The notes: a model not told the origin generated them from the sequence alone. 64,000 nt of DNA from Methanomethylovorans sp964486435 (GCA_964486435.1 CAZAMM010000001.1:13425-77424), one strand, 5' to 3'; shown: positions 32,549-42,629, counted from the stretch's first letter. Numbers and translations are program-made.

Positions 32549-34483
32549 TTAGCAGCAATCGTGTTCGCTTTTTCTGTTGCCAACACCTAGTACAACAATC
32601 TTTGTTTCCAGTGGTGTTTTCCACCCCACCGGAATAATTTCCTCTTTATTAATATCTATTTTGATATGGTCCGATTCAAGCCCTGCATCTTTCATGTAGC
32701 TAATGACCTTGGTTTCTCCAAGGTTGATGGCATAATCAAGTGCTTCCTGATATTCATGGAAAATATTTTTCCCGTATTCGGAAAAGACCAGGAACTCCCA
32801 ATCAGGAGCTGCCATGGATGCAGGCCTTATCAATACCTCGAATCTTCTTATCCCTTTTGCAGCCAATGCACCGGCAGCATTACCCACATTTGAGTATTCC
32901 GGAAGGATGATCTCTGCATCCAGTATTTCCTTCATGTTTTCCACAAAAGCGGTTGTAGGACCCCCTATCAATACCACAGGCACATCCACTTTGAACTTTG
33001 CAGGTGACTGAATATCAAATATTTTTCTTATTTCTTTTTTCTCCACTCCTTCAAGGAAAAACGATATGAGGTCACATGCCATGTTCTTTGCAAACTCTGC
33101 TTTAATATGCCTTGCAAATTCACATCTGTCCATGCCCACTAATGAACCAAGCAGATCAGCACCGGTATTTGCAGCTTCTACATTCCTTTCAGTATATTCT
33201 CCAAGCACGTGTAAAGCATCCGTGAGTGTGAAACCTATTGGCTGTAAAAGCCTTTTTTGAATAAGACTATCCAGTACATTGCTGGCAGGATATTTTTTGA
33301 CCCGGTTGAATATCTCAGTTATTGATGTTGGGTGCTTTTTCACAGCATCAAGTATCTTTTTTTCCTCATCGGTTATATCCATCACTTCATAATCTGTTCT
33401 GAGATAGAACTTCGTTGGCTGATAGTTGATCCCCAACTGCATTTTTGTGGGCATAGGATTTGTTTTAAGCAGTTCAAGGAAATCCGGATAAAGCACAGCG
33501 GCTCTGCACAGGGGAACAACTCTCCGGGGACCTATCTTGATGTCTTTTCCTTTCACCCATACATGACTGTCCCCTCCCATTGCAGATGTTTCCATCTTTA
33601 GTGCTTTGACCCTGGTTTTCCAGCCACCTACAATAGCACCGGCTTCGCTCATGTCAGGAACACCGTTGTATATAACGGAAATATCTGTACTGGTCCCCCC
33701 GACATCTATAACGGCACATGTATCCTTTTTCGCAAGGAATGAAGCACCTACCAGACTTCCTGCAGGTCCTGAAAAGATGGATTCGATGGGTTTTTTGAGC
33801 GCACTCTGTATGCCTATGACCGATCCATCGCACTTGAGCATGAATACCTTTGCGTCGATCCCTCTGGATTTTATTTCTATCTCTACATTTGTCATGAACC
33901 GCTCAGTTACAGGTATCAGTTGTGCATTAAGTACCGCTGTGACCGCTCTTTCGAAAGCCCCAAGATCCTGGGAGAGTTCATGACTGCAGACCACAGGAAG
34001 ACCCGTGAGATCCCTGATAATTTCCTTTGCCATTAGTTCATGATCATGGTTACGTATACTGAAATATGAGGATATTGCAAAGGCTGAAACCGTGTTTTTT
34101 ACCTGGAGGGCAAATTCCTTGATCGATTCGATATCCAGGTTGTTGGTTTCAACACCATTATGGTCGTGACCGCCGCTAACTTGTATAAAATGTTTTGTTG
34201 GCAGTTCCTGTTTGATATCATAGTTTCCAATAAGTATCATGGCAACAGGAAAACCTGTACCTTCCAGTATACTGTTTGTAGAAAGAGTTGTGGAAACTGA
34301 CACAACTTTCACATTTTTAAGGCACAAGGGATCAAGTCCATCAATAGATCGCTTAATACCATCCAACGGGTCAGGATAGCTTGTTAACGCTTTACTTGAT
34401 TGAATAATGGCATTATCTTCATCTCTCAGAAGAACTGCATCAGTATACGTTCCACCCGCATCTATACCCAGGCTATAACTCAT
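32549..34483 (-). CDS. Hydantoinase/oxoprolinase family protein (HyuA-like)
   Basis: 644 aa with AAGGAG before the ATG. SYSLGIDAGGTYTDAVLLRD at the start and CAVIDVGGTSTDISVIYNG at about residue 250 are the two phosphate-binding loops of this ASKHA-fold family. VLIGGPTTAFV and AGALAAKG follow. Members hydrolyse cyclic amides using ATP. No HyuB partner is adjacent, so it belongs to the single-subunit archaeal group (often found in methanogens) whose substrate is not known. The C-terminal 100 residues differ from bacterial enzymes. Confidence 0.85.
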   Translation of the reverse strand: MSYSLGIDAGGTYTDAVLLRDEDNAIIQSSKALTSYPDPLDGIKRSIDGLDPLCLKNVKVVSVSTTLSTNSILEGTGFPVAMILIGNYDIKQELPTKHFIQVSGGHDHNGVETNNLDIESIKEFALQVKNTVSAFAISSYFSIRNHDHELMAKEIIRDLTGLPVVCSHELSQDLGAFERAVTAVLNAQLIPVTERFMTNVEIEIKSRGIDAKVFMLKCDGSVIGIQSALKKPIESIFSGPAGSLVGASFLAKKDTCAVIDVGGTSTDISVIYNGVPDMSEAGAIVGGWKTRVKALKMETSAMGGDSHVWVKGKDIKIGPRRVVPLCRAAVLYPDFLELLKTNPMPTKMQLGINYQPTKFYLRTDYEVMDITDEEKKILDAVKKHPTSITEIFNRVKKYPASNVLDSLIQKRLLQPIGFTLTDALHVLGEYTERNVEAANTGADLLGSLVGMDRCEFARHIKAEFAKNMACDLISFFLEGVEKKEIRKIFDIQSPAKFKVDVPVVLIGGPTTAFVENMKEILDAEIILPEYSNVGNAAGALAAKGIRRFEVLIRPASMAAPDWEFLVFSEYGKNIFHEYQEALDYAINLGETKVISYMKDAGLESDHIKIDINKEEIIPVGWKTPLETKIVVLGVGNRKSEHDCC

Positions 34484-34702
34484 TTTTCCAAACTCCTTAT
34501 TTCTTTTATTCGAAATTTGTCTAAATCCTGTTTACATATGATATATATATTTTTTGGTCACGCGATTAACAGCGTTAACACATAAACAGCATCTAGAAAA
34601 ATGTATATTTAAATAAAAAATAAATTCAGCAGATATAAGTATAAAAAAATATATATATGACTGGCGTTTTGACTATAAATGTAATAATAGAGGGGAAAGT
34701 AT

Positions 34703-35998
34703 ATGGGAACTAATGCATCCGACAAAAATTATACTGATAAATCTGAAAGCACATTGAATAAAGTTACTTACAGAGAAGAGCTGCTTAAAAAAACAATAAA
34801 TAACGGTCCTGTACTTGCTTGTTTCTGGAAGGCAGGAAACACTACCGTGAAAACATGTCCTATAGAATATATTTCAGATAATGTATCTATTTTTGGTTAT
34901 ACAGTTGAAGATTTTATGTCCGGTAGACTTCTTTATGCTGACATAGTTAATCCTGACGACCTTCCTGAAATAGAGAAGGAATTATCAGACATTTCTCTTG
35001 CAGGTGGCAATGTCTTCGTCAAGGAATACAGAATAATGACAAAATCCACAGAGGAAAAATGGGTGAAAGAGCAAACGTTCATCCAGCGCAATGCTGAAGG
35101 CGTTGTGACCTATTATTGCGGCATGATCTTTGACATAACAGAACAGAAGAACAAAGAAATGGCTTTAGAGAAAGCATTGAGAGAACAACGGTTCCTGGAA
35201 AATTCCATAAATATGAGCTCTACTATGGTATTCCTGTGGAAACCAGAGGAGTTCCTGCCTGCAGATTATGCTTCTGCGAACGTTTCAAGGCTGGGTTATT
35301 CAGCGGATGACTTTGTGCTTGGTCGTATAGTTTATAGTGATCTTATCCATCCTGATGACTATGAAATGGTTAAAGATACGATCATAGAAAAGTGTGGGAA
35401 TGACTGCGACAATTATACTCAGGAATATAGAGTTATATCAAAGGATGGAAAGATGTTCTGGGTAAATGAAGAGACCTTTATACTGAGAGATAACGATGGT
35501 AATATAACTCATTTACAGGGAATCGTCCAGGATATCACAAAGCAGAAAGAAAGTGAGCTTGCACTCAGAGTAGCGCTTGACAGGCAGGCTGAGCTGCTGG
35601 ACAGAAAGCAGGCCCTTGAAACAATTGTCAACCATAGTCCTGTGATCGCTTTTCTGTGGAAGGCAGGTAGTGATGATGAAATGGAGCTCTGGCCAGTTGA
35701 ATTCGTTTCGGATAACATAACTAATTTCGGATATTCTGTTGAAGATTTCATTTCAGGGGAGATCCTTTATGGAAACATAATCCATCCTGATGACCTTCTC
35801 GATGTGCAGATAGAACTTTCTGATATTTCCCGTGAAGGTGGTACTGTTTTCGTTAAAGAATACAGGATAAGAACAAAGTCAGGAGAGCAGAGATGGGTGG
35901 AAGAGCAGACGTTCATCCAGCGCAACAATGAAGGAATTGTGACCCATTACCAGGGTGTCATCCAGGATATTACAGCAAGAAAGAAAAGTGTATACTAA
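34703..35998 (+). CDS. Three-PAS sensor protein without output domain
   Basis: 431 aa with GAGGGGAAAG before the ATG. Three PAS/PAC units at about 25-155, 165-285 and 300-425; units 1 and 3 are nearly the same (FISDN/FVSDN, FGY, GGTVFVKEYRI, QTFIQRN), a recent internal duplication. No kinase, HTH or cyclase domain follows before the stop. It may bind a ligand and relay to a partner kinase such as the one at 46563-49277, or be the front part of a truncated kinase. No membrane segment. Confidence 0.85.
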   Translation: MGTNASDKNYTDKSESTLNKVTYREELLKKTINNGPVLACFWKAGNTTVKTCPIEYISDNVSIFGYTVEDFMSGRLLYADIVNPDDLPEIEKELSDISLAGGNVFVKEYRIMTKSTEEKWVKEQTFIQRNAEGVVTYYCGMIFDITEQKNKEMALEKALREQRFLENSINMSSTMVFLWKPEEFLPADYASANVSRLGYSADDFVLGRIVYSDLIHPDDYEMVKDTIIEKCGNDCDNYTQEYRVISKDGKMFWVNEETFILRDNDGNITHLQGIVQDITKQKESELALRVALDRQAELLDRKQALETIVNHSPVIAFLWKAGSDDEMELWPVEFVSDNITNFGYSVEDFISGEILYGNIIHPDDLLDVQIELSDISREGGTVFVKEYRIRTKSGEQRWVEEQTFIQRNNEGIVTHYQGVIQDITARKKSVY

Positions 35999-36078
35999 AT
36001 GAAATATTCGATACTGTATCTTATATCTTCGGCCTGAGGCTTCCGTATGGCCCCTTCTGGATATTACATTGAGTGAAC

Positions 36079-37116
36079 CTAGCTATTATTTGCTATATAC
36101 TCTTCGTGGAACATCTTGACAACCAACAGGAAATAAGATAATAGAAGAGGCCCCACCACCAAACCTATGAGTCCGAACAGGTTGATACCAATGATTATAC
36201 CCAAAAGCGATATCATTGGATGAAGGCGTCCAAGTTGTTTCTGAATGAAGGGTCGGATAAAGTTATCTATGGAGCTTATTATTATTCCAGTGAAGAGCAC
36301 GCCTACAGCAGTGAAGTAGTCCTGCTGGAGCAACTGGATGATGGTCGCAGGAAACCAAACGATAGTCGCACCTATCAGAGGGAGAAAAGAAAACACTGCT
36401 GCTACCGTACCCCACAGTATCGCACCCTGTATACCCAGGAGGAGGAAAGCTATCGTAAGTATCCCGCCTTGTATCAAAGCGATGATAAGAGATGAAACAA
36501 GAGTTGTCTTCACAACAACTCTGAACTCATCCAGTAATTTGTCAGCATTTTCCCTGTTAAAAGGGATGGCTGAATAGAGGCTTTTGGCAAAATCCGAATC
36601 TTCTCCTGTCAGCAGGTAGTATAAAAGAAAGAACATTATAGTAAATTCGATAGCACGCTGTCCCAGACTTTGGACTGCACCAAGCAATGCTCCGCTGCCA
36701 TAATTGGCAATGGAGGAAACCAGCTCCACAACCTTTGTTTTTATATCCAGGTTCACTGGCAATCTTTCAAGATGCAGGCCCTCCAGAAAAACACGTACAG
36801 ATTCAGCATATACAGGAATAGAACCTACATAATCCAAGGCATTTTGTAATTCTATTGCTATAGTTGATATTAGGAAATACATGGGTACCAATATAAGAAT
36901 AAACGACAGAGCAATAGACAAAATGGCTGCAAAACTTTTTGGTACATGTCCTCTTCTAACCATAAGACGATACACAGGACGCAACAGGACGTAGAGGATA
37001 AAAGCTCCCAGAAATGCATTAATGTATGGCAATAGAGCATGGGCCAGCACCACTGCAAGTGCGGTCAATATAAGAAGTGCCATGATCATTTTTATGGAGA
37101 GTTCCATAAGGGTCAT
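36079..37116 (-). CDS. AI-2E/PerM family membrane transporter
   Basis: 345 aa with seven to eight hydrophobic segments. The conserved QGGILTIAFLLLGIQGAILW then LPLIGATIVWFP and the end GLIGLVVGPLLLSYF typify the UPF0118/AI-2E exporter family. Substrates vary; some archaeal and bacterial members exchange Na+/H+. Start ATG 37116 has no strong ribosome site; ATG 37107 is an alternative. Confidence 0.85.
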   Translation of the reverse strand: MTLMELSIKMIMALLILTALAVVLAHALLPYINAFLGAFILYVLLRPVYRLMVRRGHVPKSFAAILSIALSFILILVPMYFLISTIAIELQNALDYVGSIPVYAESVRVFLEGLHLERLPVNLDIKTKVVELVSSIANYGSGALLGAVQSLGQRAIEFTIMFFLLYYLLTGEDSDFAKSLYSAIPFNRENADKLLDEFRVVVKTTLVSSLIIALIQGGILTIAFLLLGIQGAILWGTVAAVFSFLPLIGATIVWFPATIIQLLQQDYFTAVGVLFTGIIISSIDNFIRPFIQKQLGRLHPMISLLGIIIGINLFGLIGLVVGPLLLSYFLLVVKMFHEEYIANNS

Positions 37117-37553
37117 TATGCATCAATGGTATAAAATAGTAACAGTTTGTTTGCAACAAGTTGACAGGTAATAATTGCAATGAAATATAAATTCCGCTTG
37201 AATTCACTCTTTTGATCCTGAAATAACCAGATACGTTCTTTTATTTACTGATGGGATCATTACAAAGATAAGAGAGTAAAAATAACACAATTCGAAAGCA
37301 TAGATCATAATAGGCATATTTTTCTTGACACAAAAAACAAAGGGTTGACCAAGATACACTTTAATTTAATTTAATTTAATTTAATTTAATTTAATTTAAA
37401 TTAATTTAATTTCATTTTCATTACTTATTGTACGATTATTTTTGATAGAACCGCTATATAACTATATAAAGGCTCTCATATATTAATATGAATATTTTTA
37501 TATAGTATTAGCCATATAATAATCTTTAACCGAAGGTTAGTAGGTGAAAAACG
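37117..37553. other. Non-coding region with repeats and promoters
   Basis: Contains a TTAAT microsatellite (37361-37410) and, to its right, several TATA-like stretches (about 37,453-37,515) ahead of the 42-aa gene. No other ORF was found. Confidence 0.5.
37361..37410. repeat. TTAAT microsatellite, ten units
   Basis: Seven perfect TTAAT units (37361-37395), one TTAAA, then two more TTAAT. Intergenic, so length changes could alter promoter spacing but not a protein. Confidence 0.9.
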
Positions 37554-37682
37554 GTGGGCTTAATAGACAGAGACTCATATACGGAAAAAAGACATAAGAC
37601 TAATGCAAAAAGCATTTCAGTAGATGAGTTTATACAGCCTCACTTTAGTGGAGCTGTCAAGAAAAACGGTAATCAAATGTAA
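37554..37682 (+). CDS. Possible 42-aa protein
   Basis: GTG start with AGGTG 7 nt upstream and TATA-like boxes before it. Begins GLIDRDSYTEKRHKTNAKSI and contains VDEFIQPHFSG. Hydrophilic; no family is recognised. Protein-like composition and the ribosome site are the support. Confidence 0.45.
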   Translation: MGLIDRDSYTEKRHKTNAKSISVDEFIQPHFSGAVKKNGNQM

Positions 37683-37818
37683 ACCTCTACTTCATGTTTT
37701 TTGAAAATTGTTGGTCTGCATCTTTATATGAAGTCCCCTGTCTATGCCTGAGAGATGGTCTCCAGATCAAGTATGAACATCTGAGATATTGTCTCTTACT
37801 GTAGATTTAAATAAAAAG

Positions 37819-38469
37819 TTAGTATCTCCTGTCCCCAAATATTGAAGACCCAATACGCACCATTGTGGCTCCTTCCTCTACAGCTATCCTGTAATCGTTG
37901 GACATGCCCATTGACAATTCCTGGATATCAATGTTAGCAGATTTTTTCTGCTGCATCTCGTCAAACAGGCTCTTCATCCTCCTGAAATATGCACGTGTTT
38001 TCTCAGGAGCTTCAAAAGGAGGTATGCACATTAATCCCTGGACATTGATGTTCCTGAGCTCACACATATCTGCAATCACCCGTGGGATCTCACTCTCTGC
38101 AAAGCCGAATTTCTGGGGCTCATTGCCAATGTTTATCTGCAAGAAGACCTGCTGCACTTTGTCCTTTGCCCTGGCTTTTCTATGGATCCTTTTTATCAGC
38201 TTCAGAGAATCGACCGACTGGATCACATCAAAGAACTCAACGGCTTTTTTCACTTTTCCTGACTGTAAATGACCTATGAAGTGCTTTTCACACGGTAGCA
38301 GATCATCACGTTTTTCCTCATATTCCTGGACCTTGCTCTCTCCTATTATTGTGGCTCCGGCCCTTATGGCTTCATTGATCTTTTTCGGATCCACCGTCTT
38401 GGTTACACAGACAAGTTTTGTCTTTCCAAGTTCTATAAGGATGGTTTTAATGTTTTCCTCAACTGTCAT
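37819..38469 (-). CDS. YggS/PROSC-family PLP-binding protein
   Basis: 216 aa from the ATG at 38469 (the frame is open to 38526). LVCVTKTVDP holds the PLP lysine; GATIIGESKVQEYEEK, HFIGHLQSGKVKKAV, LMCIPPFE and LSMGMSNDYRIAVEEGATMV are family blocks. These proteins keep pyridoxal phosphate balance in the cell and have no confirmed catalytic reaction. Confidence 0.9.
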   Translation of the reverse strand: MTVEENIKTILIELGKTKLVCVTKTVDPKKINEAIRAGATIIGESKVQEYEEKRDDLLPCEKHFIGHLQSGKVKKAVEFFDVIQSVDSLKLIKRIHRKARAKDKVQQVFLQINIGNEPQKFGFAESEIPRVIADMCELRNINVQGLMCIPPFEAPEKTRAYFRRMKSLFDEMQQKKSANIDIQELSMGMSNDYRIAVEEGATMVRIGSSIFGDRRY

Positions 38470-38792
38470 TAAGTTCCCACATTTTTCTTTTAGGTGTTTG
38501 ATCAGAGCTATATAAACTAAATGCAAGGAGTTTGATATAAAAGTTCGTTTGGTTCAGATCTATAGATATCCTCTTTTTTGATTGATCTTTATATTGCCAT
38601 ATTAGACAATTTACAATTTCCTGATTTTTCTAAATCCCCTATAATGTTTTATTTTTTACTAGTTCTCAGGTGGTTCTAATAAGTGCATGAACCTTTGAAC
38701 ATATCCCTGAGTTAAAGCTTGGTATATATTTAAATATAATAAAATATAATTAAAATTATTACAATAATTCTGAGATAAAGGGTGTCAATGCT
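38470..38792. other. Intergenic promoter region
   Basis: Very AT-rich near 38,720-38,765 with several TATA-like words (TATATATTTAAATATAAT) before the plus-strand gene, and AAAGGGTG just before its start. Nothing else was recognised. Confidence 0.5.
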
Positions 38793-39527
38793 ATGAACGA
38801 TGAAAAAGGAAAGATCAAGTACGTACTCCTGGCAGCAGTTGCATTAATTCTGATTAGCGTGTTCTGGGTCTATGCAAATTTTTCATTGCTCGGACCAAAA
38901 GACCTTGGGGTCAGTTATACTCATGAGGACTATGTAAGTGCTCTGGAAAAAACAGGCATTCAGGTAGAATATGAAGGCTTGAGCGGAGAAGCACTGGAAG
39001 AGTACAAGAAGAGCGCCGAAAAGAAATCGATTCATGATTATAATTTCGAATTCTCAGAATATGAACAAAAAGAATTCACTTTGACCAATGAAGAGGCAAC
39101 TGCTCTCTTAAATGAGCTTGCACCCGGTTTCTGGTGGTTCGATAATCTGCAGGTGAAGGTCCTGCCTGATGGGACCATGGAAGGTTCAAGCACGGCTGAC
39201 ATAAAGAAGCTTAAGAAGGATCTGTATTCGGATGTTGCAGACGATGTGCCTCTTCCGCTGCCCGATACCCTGAACATCTATAGTAAAGGGCAGATCAGCA
39301 TTACGAACAATCAGCTAAGTGGCAGTCCCGAATCATTCAATCTGGGAGCAGTCCCGCTTCCTGATAAATATCTGGAGGAGGAAAATGTGGACACGATGGA
39401 AGAATATTTCTCCCGTATCTATACAGTAGTTCCTGGGCTTGAAATAAACAGTCTGACCTCTAACTCAGAAGGTGAGTTCGTATTTGACGGAGTCATTCCG
39501 CAAAAAGTATCCGTTACTGCAAAATAA
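38793..39527 (+). CDS. Membrane-anchored extracytoplasmic protein, unknown
   Basis: 244 aa. One N-terminal membrane span (about 9-28, YVLLAAVALILISVFWVY), then an extracellular beta-rich domain with GFWWFDNLQVKVLPDGTMEG and DTLNIYSKGQISITNN. Resembles archaeal surface proteins of unknown role. It is followed at once by the radical SAM gene, so both may be transcribed together. No lipobox. Confidence 0.7.
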   Translation: MNDEKGKIKYVLLAAVALILISVFWVYANFSLLGPKDLGVSYTHEDYVSALEKTGIQVEYEGLSGEALEEYKKSAEKKSIHDYNFEFSEYEQKEFTLTNEEATALLNELAPGFWWFDNLQVKVLPDGTMEGSSTADIKKLKKDLYSDVADDVPLPLPDTLNIYSKGQISITNNQLSGSPESFNLGAVPLPDKYLEEENVDTMEEYFSRIYTVVPGLEINSLTSNSEGEFVFDGVIPQKVSVTAK

Positions 39528-39544
39528 GACATGAGGTTTTGGAA

Positions 39545-40822
39545 TTGAAATATCTGATGATCAATGGAAAAAGAGAGGAAATACCTCCTTTTCCACACCA
39601 TAAGGCTTATATATACAGATCAAAGCAATTCTTTTTTGCTAAGAGTATAGCTACTCATTTAACAATGGGTGATTTTGTAACTTTAAAAGAGCTCTACAAT
39701 GGATTTAAAAATAAAAGTTCTGTTCCAAGGGTCCTTCTTGTAGACCCCACCAGTAATTGCAATCTGAAATGCAAAGGATGCTGGTCCCAGGATTATGAAA
39801 GAGGTCATAACATCTCGTATGAGAAGTTCGATAACATATTGGATCAGGCTGAGGCATTAGGTATAAGGGATTGTCTGATGACCGGTGGTGAACCTTTGCT
39901 CAGAAAAGATGACATCCTTAAATTGTGTAGAAATCACAACCAAATGACATTCGGAGCATTTACTAACGCGACCTTGATAGATGAAGAGCTTGCCGATAAA
40001 ATGGCCGAGCTGGGGAACATGAATGTCTTCATAAGCATCGAAGGGACAAAAGAAGAAACGGATTTCAGAAGAGGAGCAGGTGTCTATGATAAGGCCATCA
40101 GGGCCATGGATATTTTAAAATCCAGAGGTATTGCCTTTGCTTTTTCTTCCTGCTATCATGCAAAGAACTACAGGACAATAGCCAGCGATGCATTCCTTGA
40201 TCACATGCGTGAAAAAGGTGCCTGGTTCGGCTGGTTGTTCCAGTATATTCCGGTTGGGAGCGATGCCGATACTTCTTTGGTATGTACCGCTAAGCAAAGA
40301 GCATATGTTCACGAAAGGATCATGGACTACTGTATAAAACATGACTATGTTATCATAGACTTCTGGAACAATGGCCATCTGTCTTTTGGCTGTATTGGTG
40401 CAGGTGTGGGTTTTGCTCATATCAATGCCAGAGGGGATGTTGAACCCTGTGCATTTTGCCACTATTCGGATTCTAACATATATGAAGTATCACTTGCTGA
40501 AGCTTTGAGATCCAAATTCTTCACCGCCTTTAGAAATGCTCAGCCGTTCTCACAAAACCCTTTAAGGCCCTGCCCCTTGATAGATAATCCGCAAGCTATC
40601 ATTGATGTGGTCAATGCCGGCGGTGCAAGATCTACCCATCTGGCCAATCCCGAATCCGCCGAAGCTCTTGCAGAAAAAAGTTTTGAGCGGGCCAGAGAGT
40701 GGGAGAGGAAATCAGAAGAATTATTCGGAAAAATGCCTGATCATATCCGGAAGAACTTTCCTCTGTTCTTGAAGTACTATGCATTTAAAAAAGGAATAAC
40801 CGATGCCAGAAGAAAGTTTTGA
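39545..40822 (+). CDS. Radical SAM protein
   Basis: 425 aa if started at TTG 39545, 7 nt after GAGGT; TTG 39539 and ATG 39557 are alternatives. PTSNCNLKCKGCW (about 70-82) is the CxxxCxxC iron-sulfur motif; GIRDCLMTGGEPLLRKDD binds SAM. A further Cys set near the end (GCIGAG, EPCAFCHYSD, PCPLID) resembles a SPASM-like extra cluster. These enzymes make radical changes on peptides or lipids. The alpha/beta hydrolase gene overlaps it by 20 nt, so the two probably act on one product. Confidence 0.85.
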   Translation: MKYLMINGKREEIPPFPHHKAYIYRSKQFFFAKSIATHLTMGDFVTLKELYNGFKNKSSVPRVLLVDPTSNCNLKCKGCWSQDYERGHNISYEKFDNILDQAEALGIRDCLMTGGEPLLRKDDILKLCRNHNQMTFGAFTNATLIDEELADKMAELGNMNVFISIEGTKEETDFRRGAGVYDKAIRAMDILKSRGIAFAFSSCYHAKNYRTIASDAFLDHMREKGAWFGWLFQYIPVGSDADTSLVCTAKQRAYVHERIMDYCIKHDYVIIDFWNNGHLSFGCIGAGVGFAHINARGDVEPCAFCHYSDSNIYEVSLAEALRSKFFTAFRNAQPFSQNPLRPCPLIDNPQAIIDVVNAGGARSTHLANPESAEALAEKSFERAREWERKSEELFGKMPDHIRKNFPLFLKYYAFKKGITDARRKF

Positions 40823-41669
40823 TGCTGAAGTTCACTATAAAGGTGATTTTTTTGACTGGATCGTACTGGTCCATGGTTTCGGGGGCAGTGCAAGAACCTG
40901 GAAAAGGCAGATAGGTTTCTTTGAAAACTATTATAATCTGCTTGTGCTGGAAATGCATAAGAGAAAAGTGGATGAACGCCTCGTTCTGGATAAAGTCTGT
41001 AAGCTTATAGCTAACACTCTGGCTCATTATAAAATCGGGCAAGCTCATTTTCTGGGATTTTCCTTTAGTTCATTGATATGCTTACGATTCGCGGTACTAT
41101 ATCCTGAAGCAGTAAGATCGCTGATCATGGGTGGAGGGATCATCAAATTCAATTTAAGAACAAGGTCTTTGCTTTTTCTGGCAATAACCTTCAAAAGAAT
41201 GATCAATTATATGCTGCTTTACAAATTTTTTGCCTACATCATAATGCCTAAAAAAAATCATAAACTTTCAAGAACTATATTTGTGAACGAAGCAAAGAAA
41301 TTAGGCTACGAGGAATTTTGTAAATGGGTCGATATCATTCCCCAGACAACAAAAGGTCTGGAATGGATCTATGCATTGGATGAAAACATTGAGGTCCTTT
41401 ATGTTTCAGGCAATGAAGACTATCTTTTTTTGAAAAACACTTTAAAGTACAGTAAGAATATCCGTAATTCCAGGGTCGAAATAATCGAGAACTGTGGGCA
41501 TGTATGTTCGATAGAACAATATGATAAGTTCAACGATATTGTTTTAAGGCATTTGAACCCAAACGGATACATGGGAATCTGTAGCAATGCTCATGTACAA
41601 CAGGGATATAGACCCTATAACCGCTGGGAACATGGGAAACATAGAGAAATTCCGGGAATCATCTATTAG
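40803..41669 (+). CDS. Alpha/beta hydrolase
   Basis: 288 aa overlapping the radical SAM gene by 20 nt. WIVLVHGFGGSARTW is the oxyanion-hole loop, FLGFSFSSLICLRF the nucleophile elbow (Ser in GFSFS), VSGNEDYLF and ENCGHVCSIEQ the acid and His region. It may cleave an ester or thioester made or used by its neighbour. The tail after residue 255 (NPNGYMGICSNAHVQQGYRP) is an unusual Tyr/Cys-rich extension. Confidence 0.85.
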   Translation: MPEESFDAEVHYKGDFFDWIVLVHGFGGSARTWKRQIGFFENYYNLLVLEMHKRKVDERLVLDKVCKLIANTLAHYKIGQAHFLGFSFSSLICLRFAVLYPEAVRSLIMGGGIIKFNLRTRSLLFLAITFKRMINYMLLYKFFAYIIMPKKNHKLSRTIFVNEAKKLGYEEFCKWVDIIPQTTKGLEWIYALDENIEVLYVSGNEDYLFLKNTLKYSKNIRNSRVEIIENCGHVCSIEQYDKFNDIVLRHLNPNGYMGICSNAHVQQGYRPYNRWEHGKHREIPGIIY

Positions 41670-41822
41670 AATTGTGTGTCATGTTATCTTGGATGCACTA
41701 TATCACAGATATGAAAATGGGCTCTGTAGCAATGCTACTTTTGATTTTATTTTGAACTCATGATCGCTCTGTAGAAAACCTATATCTTAATGGATCGCAT
41801 ACACTACTTATTAATTATCCCT

Positions 41823-42629
41823 ATGAGAAGAACAATAATTCAACTGATATGCTGTTTGTTCCTTATCTCTGTCTGTTCTTTGGGCTGCATAGATACAGAA
41901 AAAGAACCTAACAGTATAGGACATGGTACTGATGTCATATATCAGATATCAACTATTGATGCATTGCTGGAAGGTATGTATGAAGGAGATCTTACGATAG
42001 GCGAATTAAAGCAACATGGAGATCTGGGGCTTGGGACATTCAATAATCTTGATGGGGAAATGGTGTTGCTGGATGGTATTGTTTACCTGGTGAAGGCTGA
42101 TGGCGTAGCATACAGAATGAACGACTCCGTAAAAACACCTTTTGCAGTTGTGACAAAATTCGAGAACGATATATCTGGAACAATAGACAAGGAAATGAAA
42201 GATACGGAACTTAACGGATATATTGGAACTTTAATGCCGAGCAAAAACCTGATGTATGCCATAAGAATAGATGGCGATTTTAGTTACATGAAGACCCGTA
42301 GTGTTCCAGCGCAGCAAAAACCATATCCCAGACTTGCAGAAGTTACAAAGGATCAGCCAACGTTTGAATTTGAAAATGTCTCTGGCACAATAGTGGGCTT
42401 CTGGCTTCCGCAGTATGTTGAAAATGTAAACGTTCCGGGCTATCACCTTCATTTCATTAACAGTAACTTGAGTGCAGGAGGCCATGTTCTGGAATATATG
42501 ATCAGGTCAGGAAAAATAGAAATAGATGTTACAGATGGTTTTTTCCTCCAGTTTCCTGCAACTGTGGGATTCTTAAATGCTAATCTAAGTGAAGATCTGA
42601 CAGAGGAACTTATACAAGTAGAGAAATAA
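41823..42629 (+). CDS. alsD: Alpha-acetolactate decarboxylase, lipoprotein form
   Basis: 268 aa from the ATG at 41823 (frame open to 41790). Residues 2-21 form a signal peptide ending in a lipobox (SVCSLGC), so it is likely anchored outside the membrane. The core shows YQISTIDALLEGMYEGDLTI, GDLGLGTFNNLDGEM and the zinc-binding histidines in GYHLHFINSNLSAGGHV. The enzyme turns acetolactate into acetoin and CO2. Its outside location is odd for a cytosolic intermediate. Confidence 0.9.
   Translation: MRRTIIQLICCLFLISVCSLGCIDTEKEPNSIGHGTDVIYQISTIDALLEGMYEGDLTIGELKQHGDLGLGTFNNLDGEMVLLDGIVYLVKADGVAYRMNDSVKTPFAVVTKFENDISGTIDKEMKDTELNGYIGTLMPSKNLMYAIRIDGDFSYMKTRSVPAQQKPYPRLAEVTKDQPTFEFENVSGTIVGFWLPQYVENVNVPGYHLHFINSNLSAGGHVLEYMIRSGKIEIDVTDGFFLQFPATVGFLNANLSEDLTEELIQVEK

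Noticed and set aside
37361..37410. TTAAT repeat as a phase-variation switch
   Set aside because: It is intergenic and far from both flanking starts; no gene frame passes through it.
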